DNA from: Pseudomonadota bacterium
GTDB lineage: Bacteria; Pseudomonadota; Alphaproteobacteria; Reyranellales; Reyranellaceae
Assembly (NCBI GenBank): GCA_023436825.1
Contig: JAEZHS010000790.1
Location: 1-5,306, forward strand
Direction of reading: 5' to 3'
DNA: 5,306 nucleotides
Shown here: positions 1-5,306 of the stretch, in pieces
Position numbering within the stretch: position 1 is the first letter of the stretch
Layout of the letters: every line of letters begins with the position of its first letter
Translations under genes and position numbers: made by a program
Notes under the pieces: model-generated
What the model was told of the DNA's origin: nothing
Databases searched by the model: none
What the model saw: only the letters and a program-made list of their open reading frames with translations

Positions 1-56
1 GACCGCGCGCTTCCAGCGCGCTCATGGCTCATGAGGCGCGCTGGAAGCGCGCGGTC
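1..56. repeat. Compound palindromic repeat (REP/BIME-like)
   Basis: Bases 1-21 are the exact reverse complement of bases 36-56. The inner bases 21-25 can also pair with 31-35, giving a stem of about 25 bp with one bulged G and a 5-base loop. Each arm is itself a small palindrome: GCGCGC, a 5-base spacer (TTCCA or TGGAA), then GCGCGC (5-21 and 36-52). It can therefore fold as one long hairpin or as two short ones, the architecture of REP doublets and other dispersed intergenic palindromes. No T-tract follows directly, so a role as a simple intrinsic terminator is not clear, although a gene may end just left of the window. The element begins at base 1 and may extend further left. Copy number elsewhere in the genome cannot be seen from here. 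Confidence 0.8.
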
Positions 57-94
57 CGGAAGACCATGAACAGGTCACCCGTCTTTTTCGGCGG

Positions 95-118
95 CTGGAA
101 CCGATTATGATGTTCCGG
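95..118 (+). promoter_or_regulatory. Small hairpin just ahead of the cyclase start
   Basis: CTGGAAC (95-101) can pair with GTTCCGG (112-118), seven pairs including one G-T/U wobble, with a 10-base loop, ending two bases before the GTG start at 121. Within it, ATG 107 and ATG 110 open a tiny frame (MMFRT) whose TGA stop at 122-124 overlaps the GTG. The overlap could couple translation of the mini-frame to the cyclase, and the stem could mask the start. The stem is short and both ideas are inference; chance occurrence is quite possible. Confidence 0.2.
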
Positions 119-120
119 AC

Positions 121-1962
121 GTGACCACCGTGACCTCCAACGGCGCCGTTGCCCGACAGCGCCTGCGTCTGCCGCTGATCGCCGCGTTGGCGCTCGCGTT
201 CGTCTCGCTGGCGCTGATCTCGGGCATCGCCTACATCGTGGTGCTGGCCGGCGCCACCAACACCGCCGAGAAGTTCGTGCTCGACCGGGCGAGCCGGGTC
301 GTCGACTCCCAGGTGGCGTCGATCAAGATCAAGCTGGATGCCGTCACCGATCGTCTGCAGATGGTCGCCGCGCTGGCCGGGAGCGGTCGCCTCGACATCA
401 GCTCGCCGGTCGACATGCGCGAGGCCCTGTGGGTAATGATGACCCAGGTGCCGGCCATCTCGAGTGCCGGCTTCGCCACTTTCGACTACAAGTTTGTGCG
501 CGTCAGCCGCCGCCCCGACGGCCAGGTGATCCGCGACACCGTCTCGCTCGCCGACCTGCCGCGCGGTCTGGAACGCTTCCGCCAACTGCAGACCTCGAAT
601 GTCACCTTCTGGGGCGCGCTGTTCTGGGACAACGCCCTGAAGCAGCCGGTGCTCAACGTGCGCACCCCGATCCGGCGCATCGACGATGCCTTCATCGGCG
701 GCCTGGTGGCCACGGTGGCGCTGGGCGACCTGTCGGTGCTGATCGGCGAGGCGAGCCACGAAAGCGAGGGTCGATATTTCATCCTGGTCGGTCGCGACCG
801 TGTGCTGGCGCATCGCCGACTGGTCGATCCGCGCGGCTTGGGCCTCAGCGCCGAGCACGAATTGCCGACCATCAAGGAAGTCGACGATCCCGTGCTGGCG
901 CGGATCTGGTCGCCGCCCGTCCGCAACCCGCTGCTCGGTCACGGCCTCGGCGATATCGGCCATGTCATCGAGGCCGAGGGCCGACGCTGGGTGTTCGTCT
1001 ACCGCAAGCTCGAGGGCTACAGTCCCGAGCCCTGGCTGGTCGGGCAGTACTTTCCGCTGGAGGATGCCGCCAGCGACCTCGATCGCCTGACCAACGGCGC
1101 CATCGTCGGCGGCGCAACGCTCGCGGTCGCGGCCCTGTTGGCGCTCGTGATCGGGCTGTCGATGGCGCGCTCGATCCGCACCATCACCTCGGCGGCCGAG
1201 GCGATCGAGCGCCTGGAGTTCGACCAGCCGTTCCATCGCAGCTCGCGTCTGCGCGAGATCGATGATGCCGGCCACAGCCTCGACAAGGCGCGCGGCGCCT
1301 TGAAATGGTTCGGCGCCTACGTGCCGCACCGCCTGGTGTTCCGGTTGATGGAGCTCGGCGAGGACGCCGTGCGCTCGCGCCGCCGCAACGTCACGGTGAT
1401 GTTCAGCGACATCGTCGAATTCACGCCGCAGGCCGAGGACCTGCCCGAGCAGCAGACCGCCGAACTCCTGAACCATCATTTCGCGCTGCTCGGCGCCTGC
1501 ATCGACCACGAGCAGGGCGTGATCGACAAGTACATCGGTGACGCCGTGATGGCGGTGTGGGGCGGCCTGTCGCGCATGGAGGATCATGCCGACCATGCGG
1601 TGCGGGCGGCATTGGCCATCGCCCGGGTCATCGGCGAGGACAATGCGATGCGCCGTGCCGCCGGCCAGCCGCCGATCCGCGTGCGCATCGGGCTTCATTC
1701 CGGCCCGGTCGTGGTCGGCAACATCGGCGCGCCCGGTCGCGTCAACTTCACCGTGGTCGGCGACACGGTGAACATCGCCCAGCGCTTCGAGCAGCTCGGC
1801 AAGGACTTCATGAAGGACGGCGAGGACATCGTCGTGCTGGCGAGCGGCAGCACCATGGGTGCAATCCGGGATCGCGATGCCATTGGCCTCGGGCCGCTCA
1901 AGCCGGAGCGGCGATTGGTCAAGGGCCATGACGATCCGGTCGAGGTGTATCGTCTGGCGTGA
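121..1962 (+). CDS. Membrane-bound class III adenylate cyclase with periplasmic sensor and HAMP linker
   Basis: This 613-residue protein should convert ATP to cyclic AMP at the inner membrane in response to a periplasmic signal. Seen in the sequence: a hydrophobic segment at about 18-43, an extracytoplasmic region at about 45-322, a second hydrophobic segment at about 325-347, a HAMP-like linker at about 348-398, and a class III cyclase domain at about 422-575. The sensor contains ILVGRDRVLAH (221-231), which I recognise from Cache-like sensors of this cyclase type. Catalytic positions look complete: metal-binding D430 (FSDIVEFT) and D474 (KYIGDA), adenine-selecting K470 and D548 (VVGDTVN), and transition-state N551 and R555. 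Lys plus Asp at the purine-recognition positions favours ATP over GTP. The start is GTG 121. An in-frame stop at 67-69 limits upstream choices, no ATG lies between, and GTG 130 is an alternative. The Shine-Dalgarno sequence is weak. The ligand cannot be told. Confidence 0.92.
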   Translation: MTTVTSNGAVARQRLRLPLIAALALAFVSLALISGIAYIVVLAGATNTAEKFVLDRASRVVDSQVASIKIKLDAVTDRLQMVAALAGSGRLDISSPVDMREALWVMMTQVPAISSAGFATFDYKFVRVSRRPDGQVIRDTVSLADLPRGLERFRQLQTSNVTFWGALFWDNALKQPVLNVRTPIRRIDDAFIGGLVATVALGDLSVLIGEASHESEGRYFILVGRDRVLAHRRLVDPRGLGLSAEHELPTIKEVDDPVLARIWSPPVRNPLLGHGLGDIGHVIEAEGRRWVFVYRKLEGYSPEPWLVGQYFPLEDAASDLDRLTNGAIVGGATLAVAALLALVIGLSMARSIRTITSAAEAIERLEFDQPFHRSSRLREIDDAGHSLDKARGALKWFGAYVPHRLVFRLMELGEDAVRSRRRNVTVMFSDIVEFTPQAEDLPEQQTAELLNHHFALLGACIDHEQGVIDKYIGDAVMAVWGGLSRMEDHADHAVRAALAIARVIGEDNAMRRAAGQPPIRVRIGLHSGPVVVGNIGAPGRVNFTVVGDTVNIAQRFEQLGKDFMKDGEDIVVLASGSTMGAIRDRDAIGLGPLKPERRLVKGHDDPVEVYRLA

Positions 1963-1991
1963 CCCGCTGGACGCAGCGCGCCCTCTACCGC

Positions 1992-2019
1992 TAGTGTGGC
2001 AACACGGTACTGCACACTA
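1992..2019. promoter_or_regulatory. Inverted repeat TAGTGTG-N14-CACACTA, possible operator ahead of the DUF3300 operon
   Basis: A perfect 7-bp inverted repeat (1992-1998 and 2013-2019) lies in the 71-base gap after the cyclase and ends 14 bases before the ATG at 2034. The half-site centres are 21 bp apart, about two helical turns, which suits a dimeric regulator. The sequence is AT-richer than its surroundings, and CACTAT (2015-2020) could serve as a weak -10 element. No convincing -35 is seen. It would be the natural place for a promoter/operator of the four-gene run, but the binding protein is unknown. Confidence 0.3.
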
Positions 2020-2033
2020 TAGAAGGGCGGACT

Positions 2034-3200
2034 ATGAACAGGCGTCATCTGCTGGGCGTTTCGGCTCTGGCCCTGACGCTGGGGCCGACCGCCCTCCGGG
2101 CGCAGGACTCCAAGAAGCCCTTCACGCCCGAGCAGCTCGACCAGATGCTAGCGCCGATCGCGCTCTATCCTGACGCCTTGCTGTCGCAGACCTTGATGGC
2201 TGCGACCTATCCCCTGGAAGTGGTCGAGGCCGCGCGCTGGACCCAGGCCCATCCCAATCTCAAGGGCGACGCCGCGGTCGCCGCGATCAAGGACAAGAGC
2301 TGGGACGTCAGCGTGAAGTCGCTGGTCGCTTTCCCGCAGGTCCTGACGATGATGAACAACAACCTCGATTGGACCCAGAAGCTCGGCGACGCGATGATCG
2401 GCCAGCAGAAGGACGTCGCCGAGTCCGTCCAGCGCCTACGCGCCAAGGCCGCCGCGGCCGGCAACCTCAAGACGACGCCGCAGCAGAAGGTCACGACGCA
2501 GGCATCGGGATCCGCCAGCGCCATCGTCATCGAGCCGGCCAATCCTGAAGTCATCTACGTGCCGTACTACAATCCGGCCTGGGCCTACGGACCGTGGCCG
2601 TATCCGGCCTATCCGCCGGTCTATTACCCGCCGCCGCCCAATTACGGCGCGGCGTTGATGACCGGCATGATGTTCGGGCTCGGTGTTGCGGCCGGGGCGG
2701 CGATGTTCGGCGGCTGGCACTGGGGCTGGTCCGGCGGCGGCTGGGGCGCCAGCTACACCACCGTCAACGTCAACCGCGCGACCTCGATCAGCGTCAACAA
2801 CTTCGATGCGGCCCGCTATCGCGACGGCCAGTGGAGCCACGATCCTGCGCATCGCGACGGCGTGCCGTACCGCACCCAGGCCGAGCGCGAGCGCTACAAC
2901 CAGACCCGGCCGGGCGCCCAGCAGCGCGAGCAGTTCCGCGGCCAGCTCGAAGGCCGTGGAGCAGGGACGGCTGCCAATCGCGAAGGGGCCGCCAACCGCG
3001 GAGCGGTGCAGCGCCCCGAGGCGCGGGGCAATGAAGGCCGCAGCAGCGCCTTCGACGGCGTCGATCGCGGCGGGCAGGTCAACCGCGACTATGATCGCGG
3101 CCGCTCGTCGTGGGGCGATCGAAGCTTCGACCGCGGCGGGTTTGGCGGCGGGTTCGACCGCGGCGGCGGTTTCGAGCGTGGCGGAGGGTTCCGGCGATGA
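2034..3200 (+). CDS. DUF3300 family exported protein with Gly/Arg-rich tail
   Basis: This 388-residue protein matches the DUF3300 family, whose biochemical role is unknown; Escherichia coli YacH is a member as I recall. A signal peptide covers residues 1-23 (RR at 3-4, hydrophobic core, cleavage after LRA). The paired arginines followed by HLLG make Tat export possible, though the motif is not perfect. The family core spans about 28-182, with LAPIALYPDALLSQTLMAAT at 39-58, FPQVL at 100-104 and EVIYVPYYNPAW at 172-183. A Pro/Tyr-rich stretch (184-203), a Gly/Ala-rich hydrophobic segment (about 205-227) that might touch the membrane, a Gly/Trp stretch (228-240), a charged region and a repetitive F-D/E-R-G-G-G tail (365-388) follow. 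ATG 2034 is preceded by AAGGG (2023-2027) at 6 bases. The gene overlaps the DUF2950 gene by four bases, so the two are probably co-translated. Family assignment is firm; function is open. Confidence 0.9.
   Translation: MNRRHLLGVSALALTLGPTALRAQDSKKPFTPEQLDQMLAPIALYPDALLSQTLMAATYPLEVVEAARWTQAHPNLKGDAAVAAIKDKSWDVSVKSLVAFPQVLTMMNNNLDWTQKLGDAMIGQQKDVAESVQRLRAKAAAAGNLKTTPQQKVTTQASGSASAIVIEPANPEVIYVPYYNPAWAYGPWPYPAYPPVYYPPPPNYGAALMTGMMFGLGVAAGAAMFGGWHWGWSGGGWGASYTTVNVNRATSISVNNFDAARYRDGQWSHDPAHRDGVPYRTQAERERYNQTRPGAQQREQFRGQLEGRGAGTAANREGAANRGAVQRPEARGNEGRSSAFDGVDRGGQVNRDYDRGRSSWGDRSFDRGGFGGGFDRGGGFERGGGFRR
3183..3187 (+). promoter_or_regulatory. Shine-Dalgarno GGAGG for the DUF2950 gene, inside the upstream coding region
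   Basis: GGAGG sits 9 bases before ATG 3197 and is made from the codons of the Gly-rich tail of the DUF3300 protein. With the ATGA stop/start overlap (3197-3200) it fixes the start at 3197, rather than an upstream GTG at 3110 that would add 29 mostly Arg-rich residues ahead of the signal peptide. Confidence 0.65.
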
Positions 3201-4126
3201 GCGCGATGTTCCGGCGCGGCTTGCTGGCCGCCGCCCTGTCCCTTGGCTTCGCCGCCGGCGTGCTCGCCCAGCAGCCGGCTCAGCCGACAGCCAAGCTGCA
3301 GGGCTTCGCGACGCCGGAGGCTGCGGCCACCGCGTTGGCCGAAGCGGTGCGCAAGAACGACCGGCAGGCGATCGGGGCCATGTGGGGCGCCAATTGGCGC
3401 GACTTCGTGCCCGGCACCGACAACGACGTGCAGCGCCGGCGCGTGATCTTCCTCAAGGCGTGGGACGAGAACCACAAGATCATCATGTCGGGCGACGCCA
3501 AGGCGCAGATCGAGGTCGGCAAGGCCGGCTGGACCTTGCCCATTCCGCTCGCCAAGGACGGCGCGGAGTGGCGCTTCGACGTCGTCGCCGGGCTGAAGGA
3601 AATGGTGTTCCGCCGCATCGGCCACGACGAGGCGTCGGTCATCCAGACCCTGCTCGCGATCGTCGACGCGCAGTCCGACTACGCGGCGGACGATCCGATG
3701 AAGACCGGTGCGCCGGTCTATGCGCGCCGCCTGCTGAGCTCGCCCGGCAGGAAGGACGGGCTCTACTGGGATGCCAAGCCGGGCGAGCCGCAGAGCCCCC
3801 TCGGCCCCGCGGTCGCCAAGGCGCAGGCCGATGGCCAGGCGCCCGACGGCCACTACGGCTACTATTTCCGCCTGCTCTACTCGCAAGGAGAAGCCGCGAC
3901 CGGCGGCATGCGCGACTACCTCGTGAACGGCCGCATGATCGGCGGCTTCGGCGTGATCGCTTGGCCGGTGCGCTATGGCGACACGGGCGTGATGACTTTC
4001 ATCGTCAACCAGGACGGCGTCGTCTATCAGCAGGACCTCGGTCCGCAGACGGCCGAAAAGGCGGGTGTGATAGCATCCTTCAACCCGGACAAGGGCTGGG
4101 TGAAGGCGGACATGACGCCTCCGTGA
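3197..4126 (+). CDS. DUF2950 family exported protein
   Basis: The 309-residue product belongs to the DUF2950 family, which has no established function. Seen in the sequence: a signal peptide at 1-24 (RR at 6-7, hydrophobic core, VLA followed by QQ), so the protein is probably periplasmic. Family-typical segments are FATPEAAATALAEAV (37-51), WTLPIPLAKDGAEWRFD (112-128), a RRIGHDE segment (139-145), YARRLLSSPGRKDGLYW (175-191), PQSPLGP (198-204), GYYFRLL (221-227), VNGRMIGGFGVIAWP (243-257) and YGDTGVMTFIVNQDGVVYQQDLGP (roughly 260-283). The protein looks full length. ATG 3197 overlaps the DUF3300 stop as ATGA; ATG 3206 is a poorer alternative. DUF3300 and DUF2950 genes are, from memory, frequent neighbours, so the two probably act together in the envelope. 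No catalytic motif is recognisable. Confidence 0.9.
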   Translation: MSAMFRRGLLAAALSLGFAAGVLAQQPAQPTAKLQGFATPEAAATALAEAVRKNDRQAIGAMWGANWRDFVPGTDNDVQRRRVIFLKAWDENHKIIMSGDAKAQIEVGKAGWTLPIPLAKDGAEWRFDVVAGLKEMVFRRIGHDEASVIQTLLAIVDAQSDYAADDPMKTGAPVYARRLLSSPGRKDGLYWDAKPGEPQSPLGPAVAKAQADGQAPDGHYGYYFRLLYSQGEAATGGMRDYLVNGRMIGGFGVIAWPVRYGDTGVMTFIVNQDGVVYQQDLGPQTAEKAGVIASFNPDKGWVKADMTPP

Positions 4127-4141
4127 CGGAGGCATACAAGC

Positions 4142-4146
4142 GGGAG
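4142..4146 (+). promoter_or_regulatory. Shine-Dalgarno GGGAG for the glycine-zipper lipoprotein
   Basis: GGGAG lies 6 bases before ATG 4153. It supports that start over the in-frame GTG 4123, which overlaps the DUF2950 stop but would put ten polar residues ahead of the lipoprotein signal. Confidence 0.55.
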
Positions 4147-4152
4147 CAGACC

Positions 4153-4371
4153 ATGATCAAAACGAAAATCCTCACACTCCTCGTCGTGGCCGGATTTCTC
4201 GGCGGCTGCGAGAACATGACGACGGGCCAGAAGGGCGCGCTCACCGGCGCGGCGCTGGGCACCGGCATCGCGGCCGTGGCCGGCGGCAGCTTTGGCACGG
4301 TGGTCGGCGCCGGCCTGATCGGCGGCGCCGCGGGTTACATCACCGGCAGCGCGATCGGCGACAACAGGTAA
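4153..4371 (+). CDS. Small glycine-zipper lipoprotein
   Basis: The 72-residue product begins with a short lysine-containing n-region and hydrophobic core, then the lipobox LGGC (16-19). It should be processed at C19 and lipidated; residue +2 is Glu, not Asp, so in Gram-negatives it would be expected in the outer membrane. The mature part is about 54 residues, nearly all Gly/Ala-rich with repeated GxxxG spacing (about 28-66), the pattern of glycine-zipper proteins such as the SlyB/OmpA-like and YMGG-type groups. Such segments pack helix to helix in membranes. The gene lies 26 bases after the DUF2950 stop and 12 bases before the next start, clearly inside the run. It is too short to assign to a named family with certainty. 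It might anchor or oligomerise in the membrane alongside the exported DUF proteins, which is inference. Confidence 0.82.
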   Translation: MIKTKILTLLVVAGFLGGCENMTTGQKGALTGAALGTGIAAVAGGSFGTVVGAGLIGGAAGYITGSAIGDNR

Positions 4372-4375
4372 GGAG
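4370..4375 (+). promoter_or_regulatory. Shine-Dalgarno AAGGAG overlapping the previous stop codon
   Basis: AAGGAG begins within the TAA stop (4369-4371) of the glycine-zipper gene and lies 8 bases before ATG 4384. It decides the start of the HdeB-like gene in favour of ATG 4384 over GTG 4375, which overlaps the motif itself, and suggests translational coupling. Confidence 0.65.
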
Positions 4376-4383
4376 TGATCATC

Positions 4384-4713
4384 ATGAGGCTCTCGTTCAT
4401 TGCCGCCGCTCTTGGCGCGGTGCTGCTGGCGTCGGGCGGGGCGGTGGCCCAGCCGCTCAACTTCGACCAGGCCGCCTACATCACTTGCAAGGAAGCGCAT
4501 GCGATGAATCCCGAGGCCCGCAAGGCCTTGGCGATCTATCTGGCCGATCATGCGGCGCGTTATCACGGCGTGGCGATCCCCGATGGCCCGATGGGAGCAC
4601 AGCTCGGTCATCTGGTGCGCGGCGGCTGCACGTTGGCGCCCGATGCCTATCTCTTCACGGTGATCGACCGCGCGATCCTCGCGGAGCAGAAGAACCTGCC
4701 CAAGCGGCAGTAG
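4384..4713 (+). CDS. HdeA/HdeB-like small periplasmic protein
   Basis: The 109-residue product has a signal peptide (1-22, AVA before Q23) and a mature part of about 87 residues. It has two cysteines, C35 in YITCKEAHAMNPEA and C82 in RGGCTLAPDA, 47 residues apart. This pattern (T-C-x-E, then N-P-x-A, a Y-x-G segment at 60-62, a second Cys followed by a P) resembles HdeB and the many alphaproteobacterial HdeA/HdeB-family proteins, in which the pair forms a disulfide. In enterobacteria HdeA and HdeB are acid-activated periplasmic chaperones. Whether this protein does that is unknown, and the match is by eye from a short motif. A generic two-Cys periplasmic protein is the alternative. It is the last gene of the run and is followed by the palindrome at 4727-4815. 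Confidence 0.62.
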   Translation: MRLSFIAAALGAVLLASGGAVAQPLNFDQAAYITCKEAHAMNPEARKALAIYLADHAARYHGVAIPDGPMGAQLGHLVRGGCTLAPDAYLFTVIDRAILAEQKNLPKRQ

Positions 4714-4726
4714 TGTCCCTCTTGTT

Positions 4727-4815
4727 CCTCTCCCCCTTGGGGGAGAGGATAGGTGAGGGGGACCGTAGAGGGCGCGAACACCCCCTCACCCTACCTCTCC
4801 CCCAAGGGGGAGAGG
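4727..4815. repeat. Compound palindromic repeat, likely two-way terminator between convergent genes
   Basis: Bases 4727-4761 and 4781-4815 are 35-base arms that pair at 32 positions (one 3-base internal mismatch), with a 19-base loop (4762-4780). Each arm also contains its own near-perfect hairpin: CCTCTCCCCC, a TT or AA spacer, then GGGGGAGAGG (4727-4748 and 4794-4815). It can form one long stem or two short ones. The C5/G5 and GAGAGG style is that of a dispersed repeat I have seen widely in proteobacterial intergenic regions; its copy number here is not known. It sits between the 3' ends of the HdeB-like gene and the GST gene, with only 115 bases separating them, so it could block transcription in both directions. 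There is no clear U-tract, so termination is inferred. Confidence 0.85.
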
Positions 4816-4828
4816 AGAATGACGATGA

Positions 4829-5305
4829 CTACGTCAACTTGATCATGATGTGCTTGGCATAGGCCGGGCGTGTGCCGAGCCGCTCGTACCAGGCGCGCAC
4901 GTTCTTGAGCTCCGGGCGCTCGATGTCGAGGGCGTACCAGCGATAGACGAAGCAGCCGACCGGGATGTCGCCCATGGTGAAGTGCTGCCCGCCGACATAC
5001 TTGCGCCCCTCGAGCCAGCCGTCGAGCCGGCCGAACAGGCGGCCGGCGTCTTCGGCCGCCTTCTTGATCGCGGCCATGTCGCGCTTCTCGGGCGGCGTGC
5101 GGATCAAGCCCCAGAAGCACACGCGCATCGGCTCGGAGATGGTGCTGAGCTGCCAGTCCATCCAGCGATCGGCGTCGCTCCGCTGCCCGGGATCGTTGGG
5201 CCACAAGGTGCCGGCGGCATACTTGGCCGAGAGATAGCGTACTGCCGAGTTGCTCTCCCAGATCACGTGCCCGCCGTCTTCGATGGTCGGCACGACGCCG
5301 TTGGG
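4829..5305 (-). CDS. Glutathione S-transferase family protein (N-terminus cut by window edge)
   Basis: The 158 visible residues end at TAG (4831-4829), and the frame stays open to the right edge, so roughly 50 N-terminal residues are missing. What is visible begins PNGVVPTIEDGG, the end of the thioredoxin-like GST N-terminal domain with its cis-proline (VP). It is followed by WESNSAVRYLSAKY (16-29), where E17-S18 is the usual glutathione gamma-glutamyl contact. The all-helical C-terminal domain follows, with GGQHFTMGDIPVGC containing the T-x-x-D N-capping box. The enzyme family conjugates glutathione to electrophiles or has related thiol-transfer roles; the substrate cannot be told, and the catalytic Ser/Tyr/Cys lies in the missing part. 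The gene converges on the four-gene run and shares the palindrome at 4727-4815 as its likely 3' boundary. An internal GTG at 5293 is not the real start. Confidence 0.88.
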   Translation of the reverse strand, partial: PNGVVPTIEDGGHVIWESNSAVRYLSAKYAAGTLWPNDPGQRSDADRWMDWQLSTISEPMRVCFWGLIRTPPEKRDMAAIKKAAEDAGRLFGRLDGWLEGRKYVGGQHFTMGDIPVGCFVYRWYALDIERPELKNVRAWYERLGTRPAYAKHIMIKLT

Positions 5306-5306
5306 G

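Noticed and set aside
54..120. 8-bp inverted repeat GTCCGGAA (54-61) / TTCCGGAC (113-120) flanking the cyclase leader
   Set aside because: The core TCCGGA is self-palindromic, so matches arise easily, and the 51-base spacing has no obvious function.
22..1929. A 635-codon open frame on the minus strand across the whole cyclase gene
   Set aside because: It lies antisense to a gene with a clear family match and intact motifs. Its translation is His/Arg/Asp/Ala-rich with no recognisable domain, and such open antisense frames are expected in GC-rich genes with GC-biased third positions.
1997..2014. Sigma-54-like promoter (TGG...TGCA) ahead of the DUF3300 gene
   Set aside because: The GG and GC are 12 bases apart rather than the required 10, and the -12 element reads CTGC, not TTGC.
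3089..4135. A 348-codon minus-strand open frame opposite the DUF2950 gene
   Set aside because: Same reason: it mirrors a firmly identified gene, has His/Arg/Val-rich low-complexity composition and no ribosome site or family motif.
2683..4152. A long plus-strand open frame running through the DUF3300 and DUF2950 genes into the lipoprotein
   Set aside because: Only its last 72 codons (from ATG 4153) are a real gene. The rest is Ala/Arg/Ser-rich out-of-frame reading of the two DUF genes, and it has no start with a ribosome site.
4791..5204. A minus-strand open frame overlapping the GST gene in another frame
   Set aside because: Out-of-frame shadow of the GST, Arg-rich, running into the palindromic repeat.

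Overview
The window is a GC-rich stretch of proteobacterial chromosome with dense, GC-biased third codon positions. Gene content (a Cache/HAMP-type class III cyclase, a DUF3300/DUF2950 pair, an HdeA/HdeB-like protein) and the style of the dispersed palindromes suggest an alphaproteobacterium, perhaps Rhodospirillales- or Reyranella-like. The taxonomic guess is inference only. There are six supportable genes. No tRNA, rRNA, CRISPR array, transposase or phage gene was seen.

Layout: (1) 1-56 is a compound palindrome of the REP/BIME type. (2) 121-1962 (+) is a membrane-bound class III adenylate cyclase with two membrane segments, a large periplasmic sensor, a HAMP linker and an apparently complete catalytic domain. 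(3) A 71-base gap carries a 7-bp inverted repeat just ahead of the next gene. (4) 2034-4713 (+) is a tight four-gene run: a DUF3300 protein, a DUF2950 protein (ATGA overlap), a 72-residue glycine-zipper lipoprotein (26-base gap) and a 109-residue HdeA/HdeB-like two-cysteine protein (12-base gap). (5) 4727-4815 is a second compound palindrome, placed where a two-way terminator would be expected. (6) <4829-5305 (-) is the C-terminal three quarters of a glutathione S-transferase, running off the right edge and converging on the operon.

All four products of the 2034-4713 run carry export signals (one a possible Tat signal, one a lipobox). The run therefore reads as an envelope-directed operon whose function is unknown. 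The HdeB-like member hints at periplasmic stress or proteostasis, but this is inference. The cyclase upstream is on the same strand, but the 71-base gap with its inverted repeat makes a separate promoter plausible. The most interesting item is this all-exported cassette of two DUF proteins plus a glycine-zipper lipoprotein and an HdeB-like partner. Most of the rest is ordinary chromosome. Several very long open frames antisense to or out of frame with these genes are composition shadows.
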